A DNA stretch of 61,780 nucleotides from Fidelibacterota bacterium (lineage in GTDB: Bacteria; Fidelibacterota; UBA8477; JABMPR01), in assembly GCA_016844945.1 (NCBI GenBank), contig JAERTJ010000143.1, positions 1-61,780 on the forward strand, in the 5' to 3' direction. The number at the start of each line of letters is the position of its first letter. Within the stretch, counting starts at the first letter, position 1. Made by a program: the position numbers and the translations under genes. The notes below the pieces were generated by a model. That model was not told the origin of the DNA, did no database searches, and saw nothing but the letters and a program-made list of their open reading frames with translations. This document shows positions 38,345-48,648 of the stretch, in pieces.

Positions 38345-38454
38345 TTGAATTATTTTGCTTATTGAGACAGCTAATCTATTTTCTCTAATCGTCTCTGTAT
38401 GCGAACATTCTGAATTATACATGGTACAATTGATCAATCGAGAAGGAGCCCACA

Positions 38455-39210
38455 ATGAAAATTGTTGTATGTGTCAAGCAAGTGCCTGATACTGAAACAA
38501 AAATTGTCATCGGAGCTGATGGTCTAACCATCGACCCTGCTGAAGTTAAATATGTGATGAATCCCTATGATGAGTTTGCTGTCGAAGAGGCGCTGAAACT
38601 AAGGGAAGCTGCCGGGGAGGGCGAAGTCATTGTCCTGACCCTGGGTAGCGAGGAAGCACAACCCGTGATGCGAACGGCTATGGCAATGGGTGCAGATAGC
38701 GGTATTCTTCTGAAAGCTGAAAATGCAGCTCTTGCTGATGGTCTTTCCATAGCAAAAGCGCTAGCCGCGGAGATCAAAACCCTAGAAGTGGATATAATTT
38801 TTGCTGGAAAAATTGCCATTGATGGATATGGACACCAGGTCGCCAATATGCTGGGCGAACTATTGGGCTTCCCAGTTTTACCAACTGCGAAGACGCTCGA
38901 AGTAGTAGATGGGGTTGCTACCATACAACGTGACATTGAAGGCGGCTCAGAAACTGTGAGTGCCAAAACCCCTTGTGTCATTACGGCAGAAAAAGGCTTG
39001 AATGACCCTCGCTACCCCGCATTAAAAGGTATTATGCAAGCCAAGCGCAAACCTCTTGAGGTGAAAGAAATTTCATTGGATGAAGAAGGTATCGAGATTC
39101 TAGAAATGAGTTATCCTGCTAAAAAACCAGATGGTCGTATTATCGGAGAAGGTCCAGAAGCAGCAGCAGAACTCATAAAATTGCTTCGTGATGAAGCTCA
39201 GGTCATATAG
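38455..39210 (+). CDS. etfB: Electron transfer flavoprotein, beta subunit
   Basis: With EtfA forms the soluble FAD carrier that accepts electrons from acyl-CoA dehydrogenases. 251 residues, standard. MKIVVCVKQVPDTETKI opens the protein; YVMNPYDEFAVEEAL and the EtfB signature region IDGYGHQVANMLGELLG are visible. AGAAGGAG precedes the ATG. It is first in a two-gene operon behind the TetR-type palindrome. Confidence 0.96.
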   Translation: MKIVVCVKQVPDTETKIVIGADGLTIDPAEVKYVMNPYDEFAVEEALKLREAAGEGEVIVLTLGSEEAQPVMRTAMAMGADSGILLKAENAALADGLSIAKALAAEIKTLEVDIIFAGKIAIDGYGHQVANMLGELLGFPVLPTAKTLEVVDGVATIQRDIEGGSETVSAKTPCVITAEKGLNDPRYPALKGIMQAKRKPLEVKEISLDEEGIEILEMSYPAKKPDGRIIGEGPEAAAELIKLLRDEAQVI

Positions 39211-39219
39211 GAGGTCATC

Positions 39220-40194
39220 ATGAGTAATATTCTAGTTTTTGCTGAACAACGAGAAGGTCAATTAAAATCATACGCCCTGGAAGCCATTTCTGAGGGTCGT
39301 CGACTGGCGGATACAGCTGGTGGAAGCTTATCAGTTTGTCTGATTGGATCTGCTGTTGATGAACTGACTTCAACTATTACGGGTCATGGTGCTGATAAAG
39401 TTCTGGTGGCTGATGCTGCTGACCTGGCTACCTACTCGCCTGGAGGTTATGCCAGCTTGTTGCAAGACGCTTTGACAACTGCCGCTGCTGAAATCGTATT
39501 ATTAAGTTCCTCTGCCATGGGTCGTGAATTGGGAGCCTTACTGGCTGCGAAAGCTGATGCCAGTTTACTCAGCGATGTGGTAGAGACAAAGTGGGAAGGC
39601 GACCGCCTCGAAGTCACTCGACCCGTTTATGCAGGTAAAGCCTTTCTCAAAGTGGCCGTGAAACGTAGTCCTGTGATTGTCACACTGCGACCTAATGTTT
39701 TTTCAGCGGAAGAAAAGGCAGGAGGCGGTGCCATAGAAGCGCTGGCTGTTTCGTTAAGTGATGAAGCGGGTAAGGTTGTTGTCACAGAGACCAATATAAA
39801 AGCTTCAAGTAGGCCAGAGCTCACGGAGGCGAGTATCATCGTGTCAGGTGGACGCGGTGTCGGTGCTCCAGAGAAGTTTGATATCATAGAATCATTGGCA
39901 GATACCTTTGGAGCAGCGGTCGGAGCCTCTAGAGCTACAGTTGATGCTGGCTGGCGTCCCCATTCAGACCAGGTGGGCCAGACTGGAAAAACGGTTTCTC
40001 CCAATCTGTATATTGCCTGTGGAATATCAGGAGCCATCCAACATCTGGCTGGAATGAATTCCTCAAAATGTATAGTGGCGATTAATACGGATCCAGAAGC
40101 CCCAATATTCAAGGTCGCTAACTATGGTATCGTTGCTGATCTATTCGATGTGGTCCCGGCAATCGATGCCGCTGCAAAGGATTTGCTAGGCTAA
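39220..40194 (+). CDS. etfA: Electron transfer flavoprotein, alpha subunit
   Basis: 324 residues. The C-terminal FAD domain carries the EtfA signature, visible as LYIACGISGAIQHLAGM and VAINTDPEAPIFKVANYGIV. GGAGG lies six bases before the ATG, nine bases after etfB. The two acyl-CoA dehydrogenases at 16991 and 27498 are likely donors. No ETF-quinone oxidoreductase is in the window. Confidence 0.96.
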   Translation: MSNILVFAEQREGQLKSYALEAISEGRRLADTAGGSLSVCLIGSAVDELTSTITGHGADKVLVADAADLATYSPGGYASLLQDALTTAAAEIVLLSSSAMGRELGALLAAKADASLLSDVVETKWEGDRLEVTRPVYAGKAFLKVAVKRSPVIVTLRPNVFSAEEKAGGGAIEALAVSLSDEAGKVVVTETNIKASSRPELTEASIIVSGGRGVGAPEKFDIIESLADTFGAAVGASRATVDAGWRPHSDQVGQTGKTVSPNLYIACGISGAIQHLAGMNSSKCIVAINTDPEAPIFKVANYGIVADLFDVVPAIDAAAKDLLG

Positions 40195-40216
40195 ATATCT
40201 TTCCTTGTTGTATGTG

Positions 40217-40253
40217 GAAGAGGCTGGTTTTTTTAACTGGCCTCTTTCATTTT
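40217..40253 (+). terminator. Probable terminator after etfA
   Basis: AAGAGGC (40218-40224) pairs with GCCTCTT (40240-40246) across a 15-base loop, followed by TCATTTT. The loop is long and the T tract imperfect. Confidence 0.6.
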
Positions 40254-40578
40254 AGTCCAGTGGTGCTCAAACCGGGAAATTCGTTTTTGTTGAGATAGAT
40301 GTTACATATAACGAAAAGAACGAAGCAATCTTTTTGATTCACTCTTTTTGGCTGTGGCTCGCTAAACCCAAACTATCCAATTCATATACTCGTTAATTTC
40401 GATGTAGAAGATCTTTGCTTACTAATCGACTCTTAGAAGAAGTAAACAGTTAACCCTATTTTTCATCATCCAGAATTAATGACAGCTACTAGTAACATTA
40501 TGCAACAACATTTGCGTGATCTCGTCTAGATTCGTAAGGTTCGTTGTAAGCATTATAAAAATCATGAAATGAGAATAC
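40254..40578. other. Intergenic region before the HAD phosphatase gene
   Basis: About 325 bases with no gene, repeat or structured RNA that I can recognise. It presumably holds the promoter of the downstream gene. Confidence 0.4.
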
Positions 40579-41244
40579 ATGCTAAATCCACATGGAATGT
40601 TATTTGACCTTGATGGTACCCTGGTGGATACCAGTCGGGATATTACTGCCAATTTGAACCGTGCCTTTGATTCAATGGGCTACAACCAGCTTCCTCACGA
40701 AACCATCCTATCTCATGTAGGGTATGGAGCACAATATCTTGTTCAACAATGTCTGAAAATCAAAGACCCGGGTATCAGGGTTGACGATAAATTGGTCACA
40801 GAGTTCTGGGACCGTTTTCGTGGATTTTATCGGGATCACATCATCGATGAAGCTCAACCATATCCTGGTGTGGTGGAATTCCTGGAAAGAGAAAATCGGC
40901 CCCTGGGTGTCATCTCAAATAAACCGGAAGAGTTTGTCAAAGGGGTTCTGGGGGAACTACACATGCTACACCACTTCAAATTCGCCTGGGGGAAAGACAC
41001 TTTACCTGTTTCAAAACCAAACCCTGAAGTCATTCGTTTTGGTATCCATGAGCTGGGTATCGATGAAGCGGAGCAAGTCTGCATGCTTGGTGACAATGCT
41101 GTTGATATCATTGCCGCCAAAGGAGCAGGGGCTATTACGGTAGCACTCTCCTACGGTTTTTCATCAGTAGAGGAGCTGGAAAAAGAAGGTCCGGACTATT
41201 TGTTCCACAATTTCCCGGATTTTGTAGACTGTTTTCAAAACTAA
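40579..41244 (+). CDS. HAD-family phosphatase, phosphoglycolate-phosphatase-like
   Basis: 221 residues. HAD motif 1 MLFDLDGTLVDTS at 7-19, motif 2 GVISNKP, the lysine in VSKPNPEVIRFG, and motif 4 MLGDNAVDIIAAKGAG. The cap region is the alpha-helical type of Gph/PGMB proteins. Phosphoglycolate is the usual substrate, but HAD specificity cannot be read from sequence. Confidence 0.85.
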   Translation: MLNPHGMLFDLDGTLVDTSRDITANLNRAFDSMGYNQLPHETILSHVGYGAQYLVQQCLKIKDPGIRVDDKLVTEFWDRFRGFYRDHIIDEAQPYPGVVEFLERENRPLGVISNKPEEFVKGVLGELHMLHHFKFAWGKDTLPVSKPNPEVIRFGIHELGIDEAEQVCMLGDNAVDIIAAKGAGAITVALSYGFSSVEELEKEGPDYLFHNFPDFVDCFQN

Positions 41245-41366
41245 ACACATCCAGTTCAAATCGTTAGAAAAACTCCATATCTAAAGTAGGATAAGTCGTT
41301 GTTCTCCTTCTATCTCCGTGCATTTTAACAGTATGAAGAAAATTAATTATTAAGAGCAGGTCATAT

Positions 41367-44090
41367 ATGTTATACAGGTTTATCGCAGTAAATTCACTTT
41401 TCCTCACATTGGCTATGGCAATTACACCAGCGAAACCTGGTGTCATACCCTCCCAAGAAGTCATTGATCAAGCGGTTATTATGGCCGAATCCTATACCCA
41501 TGGTGGGTTGGCAGCAAAAATGCAGCGCGTGAAGGCTGCGAACCTTGCAGCTGAATCTCATAGGGTGCGTGATCTACGCGAAGATGTATATGGTAGCTTC
41601 CCCGTGATCCTTGGCTCATACATCGATTCTGATGATAGTGACAATGTGGTTGACCAGCTTCAAAGGGAACTATTTGATGGGCCCTGGCCTACCATCACCA
41701 TGACAGAGCACTATGAGCAAATGTCATATGGTCAATACCATTTATCGGGAACCGTTTTCGGGTGGTACGAGCTTAGCCAGACAGCTTTTCACTATGGTGG
41801 GACGAACAATGGCTGGGATGGGGGTGTTGGAGATTTCTTGACTGAATCCCTGGACCTGGCAGATGTAGAAATTGATTTTACACAGTATGATAATGATGGT
41901 GATGATGGCATTCCTAATTCTGGTGATGATGATGGCCAGGTTGATGCCACATTCTTCGTTCATTCCGGCCGAGGCGGTGAATCCGGTGGAGCTCACATCT
42001 GGTCCCATCGATGGGTATACTCAGGAGCCTCTGGTACTGGCTCGCCCTACCAGACAAACGATATCGGATTCGATGGTACCCCTATCGAGGTCCAGGACTA
42101 CATCATGCAGCCTGCAGTGGCTGGTGGTAGTCAGGGCAATGGCGGTTTGATAGAGATCGGTGTTTTCTCCCATGAATTTGGCCACGCATTGGGTTTGCCA
42201 GACCTTTACGATACGGATTATTCATCAAACGGCGTGGGCAGCTGGTGTCTTATGGCCAGTGGCTCCTGGAGCTCACCCTCCAGTCCAGTGCACTTTTCAG
42301 CCTGGTGCAAAGAGATGCTGGGTTGGACCATCCCCATAACAGCAGATCAGAACATAGAGAACTTCGAATTTCCAAACGCTGAGGAAAATTCATTTGCTCT
42401 GAAACTCTGGACCCATGGTGTCATGGATTCTCTGAATGGACGATACTCAGTTAACAATCAAGTGAACAGAGAGTATTATCTTATTGAGAATAGACAGCGT
42501 CTAGGCTCTGAGCAGAGTCTGCCAGGGACGGGCCTGGTGATTTGGCATATTGACAACTCAGTACGCAATAACACCAATGAAAATCACCGCATGGTTGATG
42601 TGAAGGCCGCCGATAACCATTTCGATGGATCAAATAGTGGTGATAGTTGGCCAGGCACGACCAACAATCGAAATTTCGACTTCGAAACAGAACCTTCCTC
42701 AATAGGTTGGGAGGGAGTGAACACTGAGACAGCTGTGCTGAATATCTCTGATTCTGCACCGACAATGTGGGCTGATATTGAGGTCTACGAATCCAATCCC
42801 CATCTGAATGTTATCCAAATGCTTGTCTCAGAGTTTGATGGAGATGGTATTTTTTCACCAGGTGAAAATGTACTCATGTGGCTTACCGTCGAAAATACGG
42901 GCGGTCCCGCAACAAATCCTACAGCAACACTTTCAGTTGAAGGAGACTATATAGAACTCATCGATGAGATGATAGATTTTAACACAGTGGATTTTATGGG
43001 GACTGCTACCTCTAACGAGGCCTTCGAGTTTACTATTAGCGACTCATTTTCAACTGGCCCCGTCACCTTTACCATCACTTTTGATTCTGATGAAATGAAT
43101 GATCCAGATGAAGTTGAGTTCGATCTGTTGCTTGGGATTCCCGATATCGTCCTTATCGACGATGATGGCGACCAGGATGGTGCTTTGAACTATCAGTCAT
43201 ATTTCACAAATGCGTTGAATGCGGCAGAACTTGTGCACGTAGTCTGGGATATCGAGGAGCGAGGCCTGCCAGTGTTGGATTGGCTGGATGATTTCGCCTC
43301 AGTGATTTGGTTTAGCGGTGACAATCCTCAACCGCTCAGTGCTGATGAAACTCAGCTAATGTCAGATTATATGGACCAGGGAGGTAACCTGCTTCTCACA
43401 GGGCAGAATATTTCAACAGGGGACATGACCGTATCCACATTCATCATGGCGTATTTCTCTGTTCTGGTGCTTGCAGATGATATTAGCACAGCCAATGTGT
43501 ATGCTGACCCACAGCATGATTTTTTTGAGGTTACAGATCGTTTCTCCATCGGGTCTGAATTGGGTGCGAATAACCAGAGAAGCTCGGACTCCTTCGTTAT
43601 TGATGACGGGGCAACATCTATGTTCATGTATCCCACTGAGGGTATGGCATCCTGTGGTGCGTCTGTGAAGAACGATGATTACTCAGCTGTGTTGCTGGGA
43701 TTTGGCCTGGAAGCCCTGACGCATTTCGATGAGGATAGCGATCATGCCAGGGGAGTGGTCATCGAGCGCATACTTGATTGGATGGGAACACCCGTTACAT
43801 CCATTGATAAAGATAAGATTCAGACACCGCACAGTTCAGAGATCGTAGCTAGCTATCCAAACCCATTCAATCCTAGTGTGAACTTTAATATTCGATTACC
43901 AGAAGGAGCTCAAGGAAGTCTTCAGATTCTTGATTTGCGGGGTGGTCATGTGACCAGACTGACAACAAATCAATCTGGGATTGTAAATTGGGTACCTTCA
44001 AATGTGCTTCCTGGAGGTGTGTACTTTGCCAGACTCACTGTCAACGGTGAGTTCACAGGTGGTATCGAGAAAATCACATACCTTAAGTAG
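41367..44090 (+). CDS. Secreted M6-family zinc metalloprotease with type IX-style C-terminal sorting domain
   Basis: 907 residues. A signal peptide (about 1-20) precedes the M6 protease domain with zinc site HEFGHALGLPDLYD (His269, Glu270, His273). Before it lies an Asp/Gly-rich calcium-like stretch (FTQYDNDGDDGIPNSGDD). Beta-rich modules follow (about 470-800), including an ALG-11-like domain and a GATase-like segment. The last 80 residues, starting SYPNPFNPSVNFNIRL near 829, form a Por/type IX sorting domain, so the protein is probably secreted or displayed on the cell surface. It is related to immune inhibitor A proteases. Monocistronic. Confidence 0.92.
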   Translation: MLYRFIAVNSLFLTLAMAITPAKPGVIPSQEVIDQAVIMAESYTHGGLAAKMQRVKAANLAAESHRVRDLREDVYGSFPVILGSYIDSDDSDNVVDQLQRELFDGPWPTITMTEHYEQMSYGQYHLSGTVFGWYELSQTAFHYGGTNNGWDGGVGDFLTESLDLADVEIDFTQYDNDGDDGIPNSGDDDGQVDATFFVHSGRGGESGGAHIWSHRWVYSGASGTGSPYQTNDIGFDGTPIEVQDYIMQPAVAGGSQGNGGLIEIGVFSHEFGHALGLPDLYDTDYSSNGVGSWCLMASGSWSSPSSPVHFSAWCKEMLGWTIPITADQNIENFEFPNAEENSFALKLWTHGVMDSLNGRYSVNNQVNREYYLIENRQRLGSEQSLPGTGLVIWHIDNSVRNNTNENHRMVDVKAADNHFDGSNSGDSWPGTTNNRNFDFETEPSSIGWEGVNTETAVLNISDSAPTMWADIEVYESNPHLNVIQMLVSEFDGDGIFSPGENVLMWLTVENTGGPATNPTATLSVEGDYIELIDEMIDFNTVDFMGTATSNEAFEFTISDSFSTGPVTFTITFDSDEMNDPDEVEFDLLLGIPDIVLIDDDGDQDGALNYQSYFTNALNAAELVHVVWDIEERGLPVLDWLDDFASVIWFSGDNPQPLSADETQLMSDYMDQGGNLLLTGQNISTGDMTVSTFIMAYFSVLVLADDISTANVYADPQHDFFEVTDRFSIGSELGANNQRSSDSFVIDDGATSMFMYPTEGMASCGASVKNDDYSAVLLGFGLEALTHFDEDSDHARGVVIERILDWMGTPVTSIDKDKIQTPHSSEIVASYPNPFNPSVNFNIRLPEGAQGSLQILDLRGGHVTRLTTNQSGIVNWVPSNVLPGGVYFARLTVNGEFTGGIEKITYLK

Positions 44091-44180
44091 TCGGTAAAAT
44101 CCAAACATTCCTTGAAGGTTTGTATCCTCAACAGGGGATAAACGTCTATATTTACCCCGTGATTTGGGAATCTTCATAAT

Positions 44181-45104
44181 ATGCTAAAAAGATTTGCCTC
44201 CTGGTCTTATGCGGGTCCTGTGGCCATCGTTTTTGCCGCTTTTTTGTGGTCTATTGATGCACTGCTCCGACAATCTCTCTACAGTTTGCCTAGCATGTTT
44301 ATTGTTTTTTCAGAGCATGCACTTGGTTTCCTGATCACTTTACCGTGGTTGATCAAGTTTTGGCCAAAGATCAAAACGCTAAATCGTAAGACCTGGATAT
44401 CTATTTTCTGGGTAGCACTCTTTGGTGGTCTCCTAGGTACACTCGCCTACACCCGTGCACTGAGTTACATCAATTACATTCATTTCTCCGTGGTTGTATT
44501 ACTCCAAAAACTGCAACCAATTTTCGCCATTATCCTGGCACGAATTATCTTGAAGGAACGCTTCAAGGGACGTTTCTATATGTGGGCTTTTGTTGCTCTC
44601 ATTGGAAGCTATTTTGTCGCTTTCCCCAATATCCTACCACAGTGGCAAGATGGTGGTAAAAATGTATTTGCCGGCTTACTAGCTGTTGGGGCCGCTTTTG
44701 CGTGGGGATCCTCAACTGTTATGGGGAAATACAGTCTCCGGGATTTGGATTCACGAATTGTAACGCCGTTGAGGTTAGGTTTGACAGCAGGTTTGAGTGG
44801 TATTTATATCCTGCTCTTTATGAAAATTAGTACCATCCCGACTCTCAGCTCTGAGCAGGCTTTCTATTTAATCGCCATCGTACTTTCATCAGGTACTGTT
44901 GCTTTGTCCATTTATTATTTCGGATTAAAGAAGGTTCAGGCTAGTCGAGCGACCCTACTAGAAATGTTCTGGCCCATCTCAGCTGTGACTATAGACTGGG
45001 TCTTCTTTGGTCATTCCTTGACCTGGAGCCAAATTTTGGGCGCAATTCTTATGCTTACCGCTATCTATCGTGTAACAAGGCGCAGTGATCTGATCCACCA
45101 ATAG
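44181..45104 (+). CDS. EamA/DMT-family transporter
   Basis: 307 residues with ten hydrophobic helices in two EamA repeats (about 15-145 and 165-300). Typical features are WSIDALLRQSLY in the first helix, ALFGGLLGTLAYTRALSYI after helix 3, and GTVALSIYYFGLKKVQASRA in repeat two. It is an inner-membrane exporter or permease for an unknown metabolite. Confidence 0.88.
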   Translation: MLKRFASWSYAGPVAIVFAAFLWSIDALLRQSLYSLPSMFIVFSEHALGFLITLPWLIKFWPKIKTLNRKTWISIFWVALFGGLLGTLAYTRALSYINYIHFSVVVLLQKLQPIFAIILARIILKERFKGRFYMWAFVALIGSYFVAFPNILPQWQDGGKNVFAGLLAVGAAFAWGSSTVMGKYSLRDLDSRIVTPLRLGLTAGLSGIYILLFMKISTIPTLSSEQAFYLIAIVLSSGTVALSIYYFGLKKVQASRATLLEMFWPISAVTIDWVFFGHSLTWSQILGAILMLTAIYRVTRRSDLIHQ

Positions 45105-45256
45105 CCAGCAATGCACAGGATATCTATCCTGATTTCCACACGATACCAATCAAATTCAAACTAAATCATGAAGGTTTGCTCACTTTAACACAACCTTTTC
45201 CTAACAATGGTGTGATATGCTGTGCGTAAGCAGAAATCAAAGGAAAAGGGATTGGA

Positions 45257-46090
45257 TTGGATCAGAAAAAACCAAAAAAACAAAAGGTCAAGTCGATATG
45301 GCTGTCTGATATACACTTGGGGACCTCCTTTAGCAAAGCTGAGGAGTTATTGGATTTTCTAAATCACTACAAAAGTGACCAGATTTTTCTGGTTGGAGAT
45401 ATCATCGACATATGGGGCATGCGTTCTGCGTGGAATTGGAAGCGTAGCCATTCCCGTCTAATACAAAATATGATCAAGCTGAGTCAGAAGGGGGCCCGGA
45501 TAATCTATATCCCCGGGAATCATGATGAATTATTCAGAGATTATGTAGATCTGAAGTTTGGTGATATTGAGATCAAGGATAAGATCGAATATCTGACCCG
45601 AGATGGAAAACGATTGCTGGTTACGCATGGTGACGCCTATGACATCTTCATGCAGGACTCATATCGCTGGCTAGCTCATATCGGTGATAGAGCTTTTCAC
45701 TTGATCCAATCCGTAAGTCGACTGACTCAACGAATTCGGTACTGGATTGGAAAAGACTATTGGTCACTGGCCGGCTATATGAAACAACGTACAAAGAGTA
45801 TTGCACGAATCATTCAGCGCTTTGAAATGGCACTCATAGGTGCTGCAAGGGCCGAGGGCTATGATGGTGTAATCTGCGGTCATATTCATAAGGCTGAGAT
45901 CAAGACCATTGAGGGTTTGACCTACATGAATTGCGGGGATTGGGTGGATTCATGTACAGCTCTGGTTGAAGACCTTTCCGGTGAATTCCGCACCATCCAT
46001 TGGCTTGTGGAACAGCAGCAACACAGGTGGAAACAAACGAGAAAAATGAAAAAGAAAGGGCTGAAGGAATCTACCCATGTTTCAGACTGA
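45257..46090 (+). CDS. LpxH-like metallophosphoesterase (UDP-2,3-diacylglucosamine-diphosphatase family)
   Basis: 277 residues. Metal motifs in order: SDIHLGT, VGDIIDIW, YIPGNHDE, VTHGDAYD and CGHIHKAEI. This resembles the LpxH/YbbF relatives acting in lipid A assembly. It starts with TTG at 45257, supported by AGGAAAAGGG just upstream and no early in-frame ATG. Its end overlaps the next gene by 14 bases. The pairing with a VC2487-type glycosyltransferase suggests a job on a glycolipid rather than the housekeeping LpxH step. Confidence 0.85.
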   Translation: MDQKKPKKQKVKSIWLSDIHLGTSFSKAEELLDFLNHYKSDQIFLVGDIIDIWGMRSAWNWKRSHSRLIQNMIKLSQKGARIIYIPGNHDELFRDYVDLKFGDIEIKDKIEYLTRDGKRLLVTHGDAYDIFMQDSYRWLAHIGDRAFHLIQSVSRLTQRIRYWIGKDYWSLAGYMKQRTKSIARIIQRFEMALIGAARAEGYDGVICGHIHKAEIKTIEGLTYMNCGDWVDSCTALVEDLSGEFRTIHWLVEQQQHRWKQTRKMKKKGLKESTHVSD

Positions 46091-47207
46091 AAATTTGAAT
46101 ATTCTTTATGGCGTTCAGGCTACAGGGAATGGACATATAACACGTTCAAGAGAAGTCATATCTGCATTAAAGCAGAGAGGACATAAGGTAAAGGTCATTA
46201 TTTCCGGCCGGCCCGGTGAGCAATTGTGGGGAATGGAATCGATTAAACCCTTCACGCTTATGGAAGGATTGACTTTTCACACACGGGCCGGTAAAGTACA
46301 GAAACTCAACACATTGTTAAATGCACGACCCTTCCAAATGTACAGAGATGTTCATCAATTCAATGCCAGTGACATTGATGTGGTGATCAGTGATTTCGAG
46401 CCCATCAGTTCACGTATTGCCCGCAAACATGGAATCCCTTCAATTGGAATTGGGCACCAATATGCTTTTAATTACGACGTTCCCATGACATCTTCAAATC
46501 CGCTAACTCGAAAATTGATACAGAACTTTGCACCTGTCGATCTGGGTATCGGCTTACACTGGCATCATTATGATGAACCCATTCTACCGCCAATCATTCC
46601 CAGTATCTGGGGCCGAGTCTCATCCAATGATCGGTCCATCCTGGTCTATCTTCCCTTTGAGGACCATACTCTACTTATTGCTAAGTTGAAAAAACTACCT
46701 GACCTGAATTTCGTCATCTATTCAGACCAGTTACCGTCAGGGTATGAATCAAACATAACCATCAAACCTTTATCAAGGGAAACATTTCCCAAAGACCTGG
46801 AATTGGTTGAAGGAGTGATTTGTAATGCGGGGTTCGAGCTCCCCAGTGAGGTTATCTCGATGGGAAAGAAGTTGCTTGTCAAACCCCTCAAAGGACAACC
46901 CGAGCAGGAGAGTAATGCCAGGGTGCTACATGAACTAAACTATGGGACTAAATGTGAAAGGCTCACCCCGGAAGTGATTATTCGCTGGTACTCACGTAAA
47001 AAGCAAAAGCGTGTAGTTTTCCCTAACATTGTACCTGAACTAGTAGATTGGTTGGAGAATGGTCAATGGGATTTGGCATCACTGGGCAAACTATCTGAGC
47101 AACTCTGGGCTGGAATCGTTCCAGAAGAAGAAAGACGAAGTGAATTCAAAGAAGAATTGAAGAACATGCCTCAGCGTGAGGGTTCTGTCCAGGTGAGATT
47201 AATTTAG
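46077..47207 (+). CDS. Glycosyltransferase of the MJ1255/VC2487 family
   Basis: 376 residues, GT-B fold related to MurG. The N-terminal YGVQATGNGHITRSREVISA is the family hallmark; DVVISDFEPISSRIAR and ICNAGFELPSEVISMGKK line the nucleotide-sugar site; LVKPLKGQPEQESNA is the donor-binding loop. It is translationally coupled to the preceding phosphoesterase. It probably modifies a surface lipid. Its stop interlocks with that of phoU in TTAG. Confidence 0.85.
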   Translation: MFQTENLNILYGVQATGNGHITRSREVISALKQRGHKVKVIISGRPGEQLWGMESIKPFTLMEGLTFHTRAGKVQKLNTLLNARPFQMYRDVHQFNASDIDVVISDFEPISSRIARKHGIPSIGIGHQYAFNYDVPMTSSNPLTRKLIQNFAPVDLGIGLHWHHYDEPILPPIIPSIWGRVSSNDRSILVYLPFEDHTLLIAKLKKLPDLNFVIYSDQLPSGYESNITIKPLSRETFPKDLELVEGVICNAGFELPSEVISMGKKLLVKPLKGQPEQESNARVLHELNYGTKCERLTPEVIIRWYSRKKQKRVVFPNIVPELVDWLENGQWDLASLGKLSEQLWAGIVPEEERRSEFKEELKNMPQREGSVQVRLI

Positions 47208-47866
47208 TTCGTGAGACCCTGGTGCCTTTGAATCTCACCATGTACCATATATTCCACATCTTCGGCGATATTGGTGCAGTGATCAGCAATCCTTTCAAGG
47301 TATCGTGATACGGCCTGGATCTCCATCCATAACTCTACATTATCGGGGTCTGATTTAATTGCATGACCAACTGTGGCGTACATGGAATGGTGGAGTGAGT
47401 CAACCTCATCATCTTGCAACATAACCGATCGAGCTTTTTCGCCGTCCATATCCACAAGAGCATCCAGGCTATCCTTGAGCATCTTTTGAACAAGACCAGT
47501 CATTTTTGGGATCTGCTCAGGTATTTCAACTATAGGTTTCAGTGCAATTGAAGCGGCGCGTTCTGCAATGTTTGTAGCGAGATCACCAATGCGCTCAAGG
47601 TCATTATTCAGCTTTAAAAAGGCGATAAGATATCTCAGGTCAATGGCGACTGGTTGGTAGAGAGCGAAAATCTTCAAACATTCTTCTTCAACTTCGACTT
47701 CTAGTTCATCAATGATTTTGTCACGAGATATAATCTCCTTGGCCATATCATGATCACGCATGGTTAAGGCTTTGATGCTATCGTTGAGATTGGTTTCGAC
47801 CAGACCAGCCTCCCTGATAAGTTCCTTTTTGAGAGCTTCTATTTCACGATGTAGATGCTGCATCAT
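47204..47866 (-). CDS. phoU: Phosphate transport regulator PhoU
   Basis: Links Pst transport state to PhoR so that the Pho regulon is off when phosphate is plentiful. 220 residues with two three-helix PhoU repeats; the metal-binding E-x3-D-x3-N/D pattern appears as LERIGDLATNIAE and LERIADHCTNIAE. GGAG precedes the ATG. It is last in the porin-pstSCAB-phoU run, 14 bases after pstB. Confidence 0.96.
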   Translation of the reverse strand: MMQHLHREIEALKKELIREAGLVETNLNDSIKALTMRDHDMAKEIISRDKIIDELEVEVEEECLKIFALYQPVAIDLRYLIAFLKLNNDLERIGDLATNIAERAASIALKPIVEIPEQIPKMTGLVQKMLKDSLDALVDMDGEKARSVMLQDDEVDSLHHSMYATVGHAIKSDPDNVELWMEIQAVSRYLERIADHCTNIAEDVEYMVHGEIQRHQGLTN

Positions 47867-47880
47867 TTTCTCCTTCGCAA

Positions 47881-48648
47881 TTATCCAAACCTACCCGTAA
47901 TATAATCTTCTGTACGTTGTTGGGTGGGTTTGGTGAAAATATCAGGTGTTTTATCAAATTCGATGAGGACACCTTCATAGAAAAATGCTGTATAATCAGA
48001 TACTCTAGATGCCTGCTGCATATTGTGAGTGACAATGATGATGGTGTATTTTTCTCTTAATTCTCCGATGAGTTCTTCAATTCTCGCAGTGGATTTTGGA
48101 TCTAGAGCCGATGCTGGTTCATCCATGAGTAATAGCTTTGGTTTCACAGCAAGGGCTCGGGCAATACAGAGACGTTGTTGCTGACCGCCACTCAAACCAA
48201 GAGCACTGGTGTCTAATCTATCCTTGACCTCATCCCACAAAGCCGCACCCTTTAAGCTCGATTCAACAATGGCATCCAGATCCGATTTGTCTTTGGTTCC
48301 ATGAATTGTCGGGCCATAAATAACATTATCATAGATACTTTTGGGGAAGGGATTGGATTTCTGAAACACCATGCCAACATCACGACGCAATTTGACCACA
48401 TCAGTTTTGGATGAGTAGATATCTTTTCCATCCATGCTGACTATTCCCGTATGGTGTGTTCCCGGAATAATGTCATTCATACGATTAAACATGCGTAAAA
48501 AGGTTGATTTTCCGCAGCCTGAGGGTCCAATTAATGCAGTGACCTGTTTATCAGGTATGCTCATATTGATGTCAAATAGAGCCTGAGTATCGCCGTAGTA
48601 GAAATCTACATTCTCGGCGTGCAGCTTTGTTTTCTGCTTCGTTACCAT
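47881..48648 (-). CDS. pstB: Phosphate ABC transporter ATPase PstB
   Basis: Powers phosphate import. 255 residues. Walker [10 protein letters not shown], the PstB-typical [10 protein letters not shown], signature LSGGQQQR, Walker [10 protein letters not shown] and H-loop VTHN. It overlaps pstA by seven bases. Confidence 0.98.
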   Translation of the reverse strand: MVTKQKTKLHAENVDFYYGDTQALFDINMSIPDKQVTALIGPSGCGKSTFLRMFNRMNDIIPGTHHTGIVSMDGKDIYSSKTDVVKLRRDVGMVFQKSNPFPKSIYDNVIYGPTIHGTKDKSDLDAIVESSLKGAALWDEVKDRLDTSALGLSGGQQQRLCIARALAVKPKLLLMDEPASALDPKSTARIEELIGELREKYTIIIVTHNMQQASRVSDYTAFFYEGVLIEFDKTPDIFTKPTQQRTEDYITGRFG

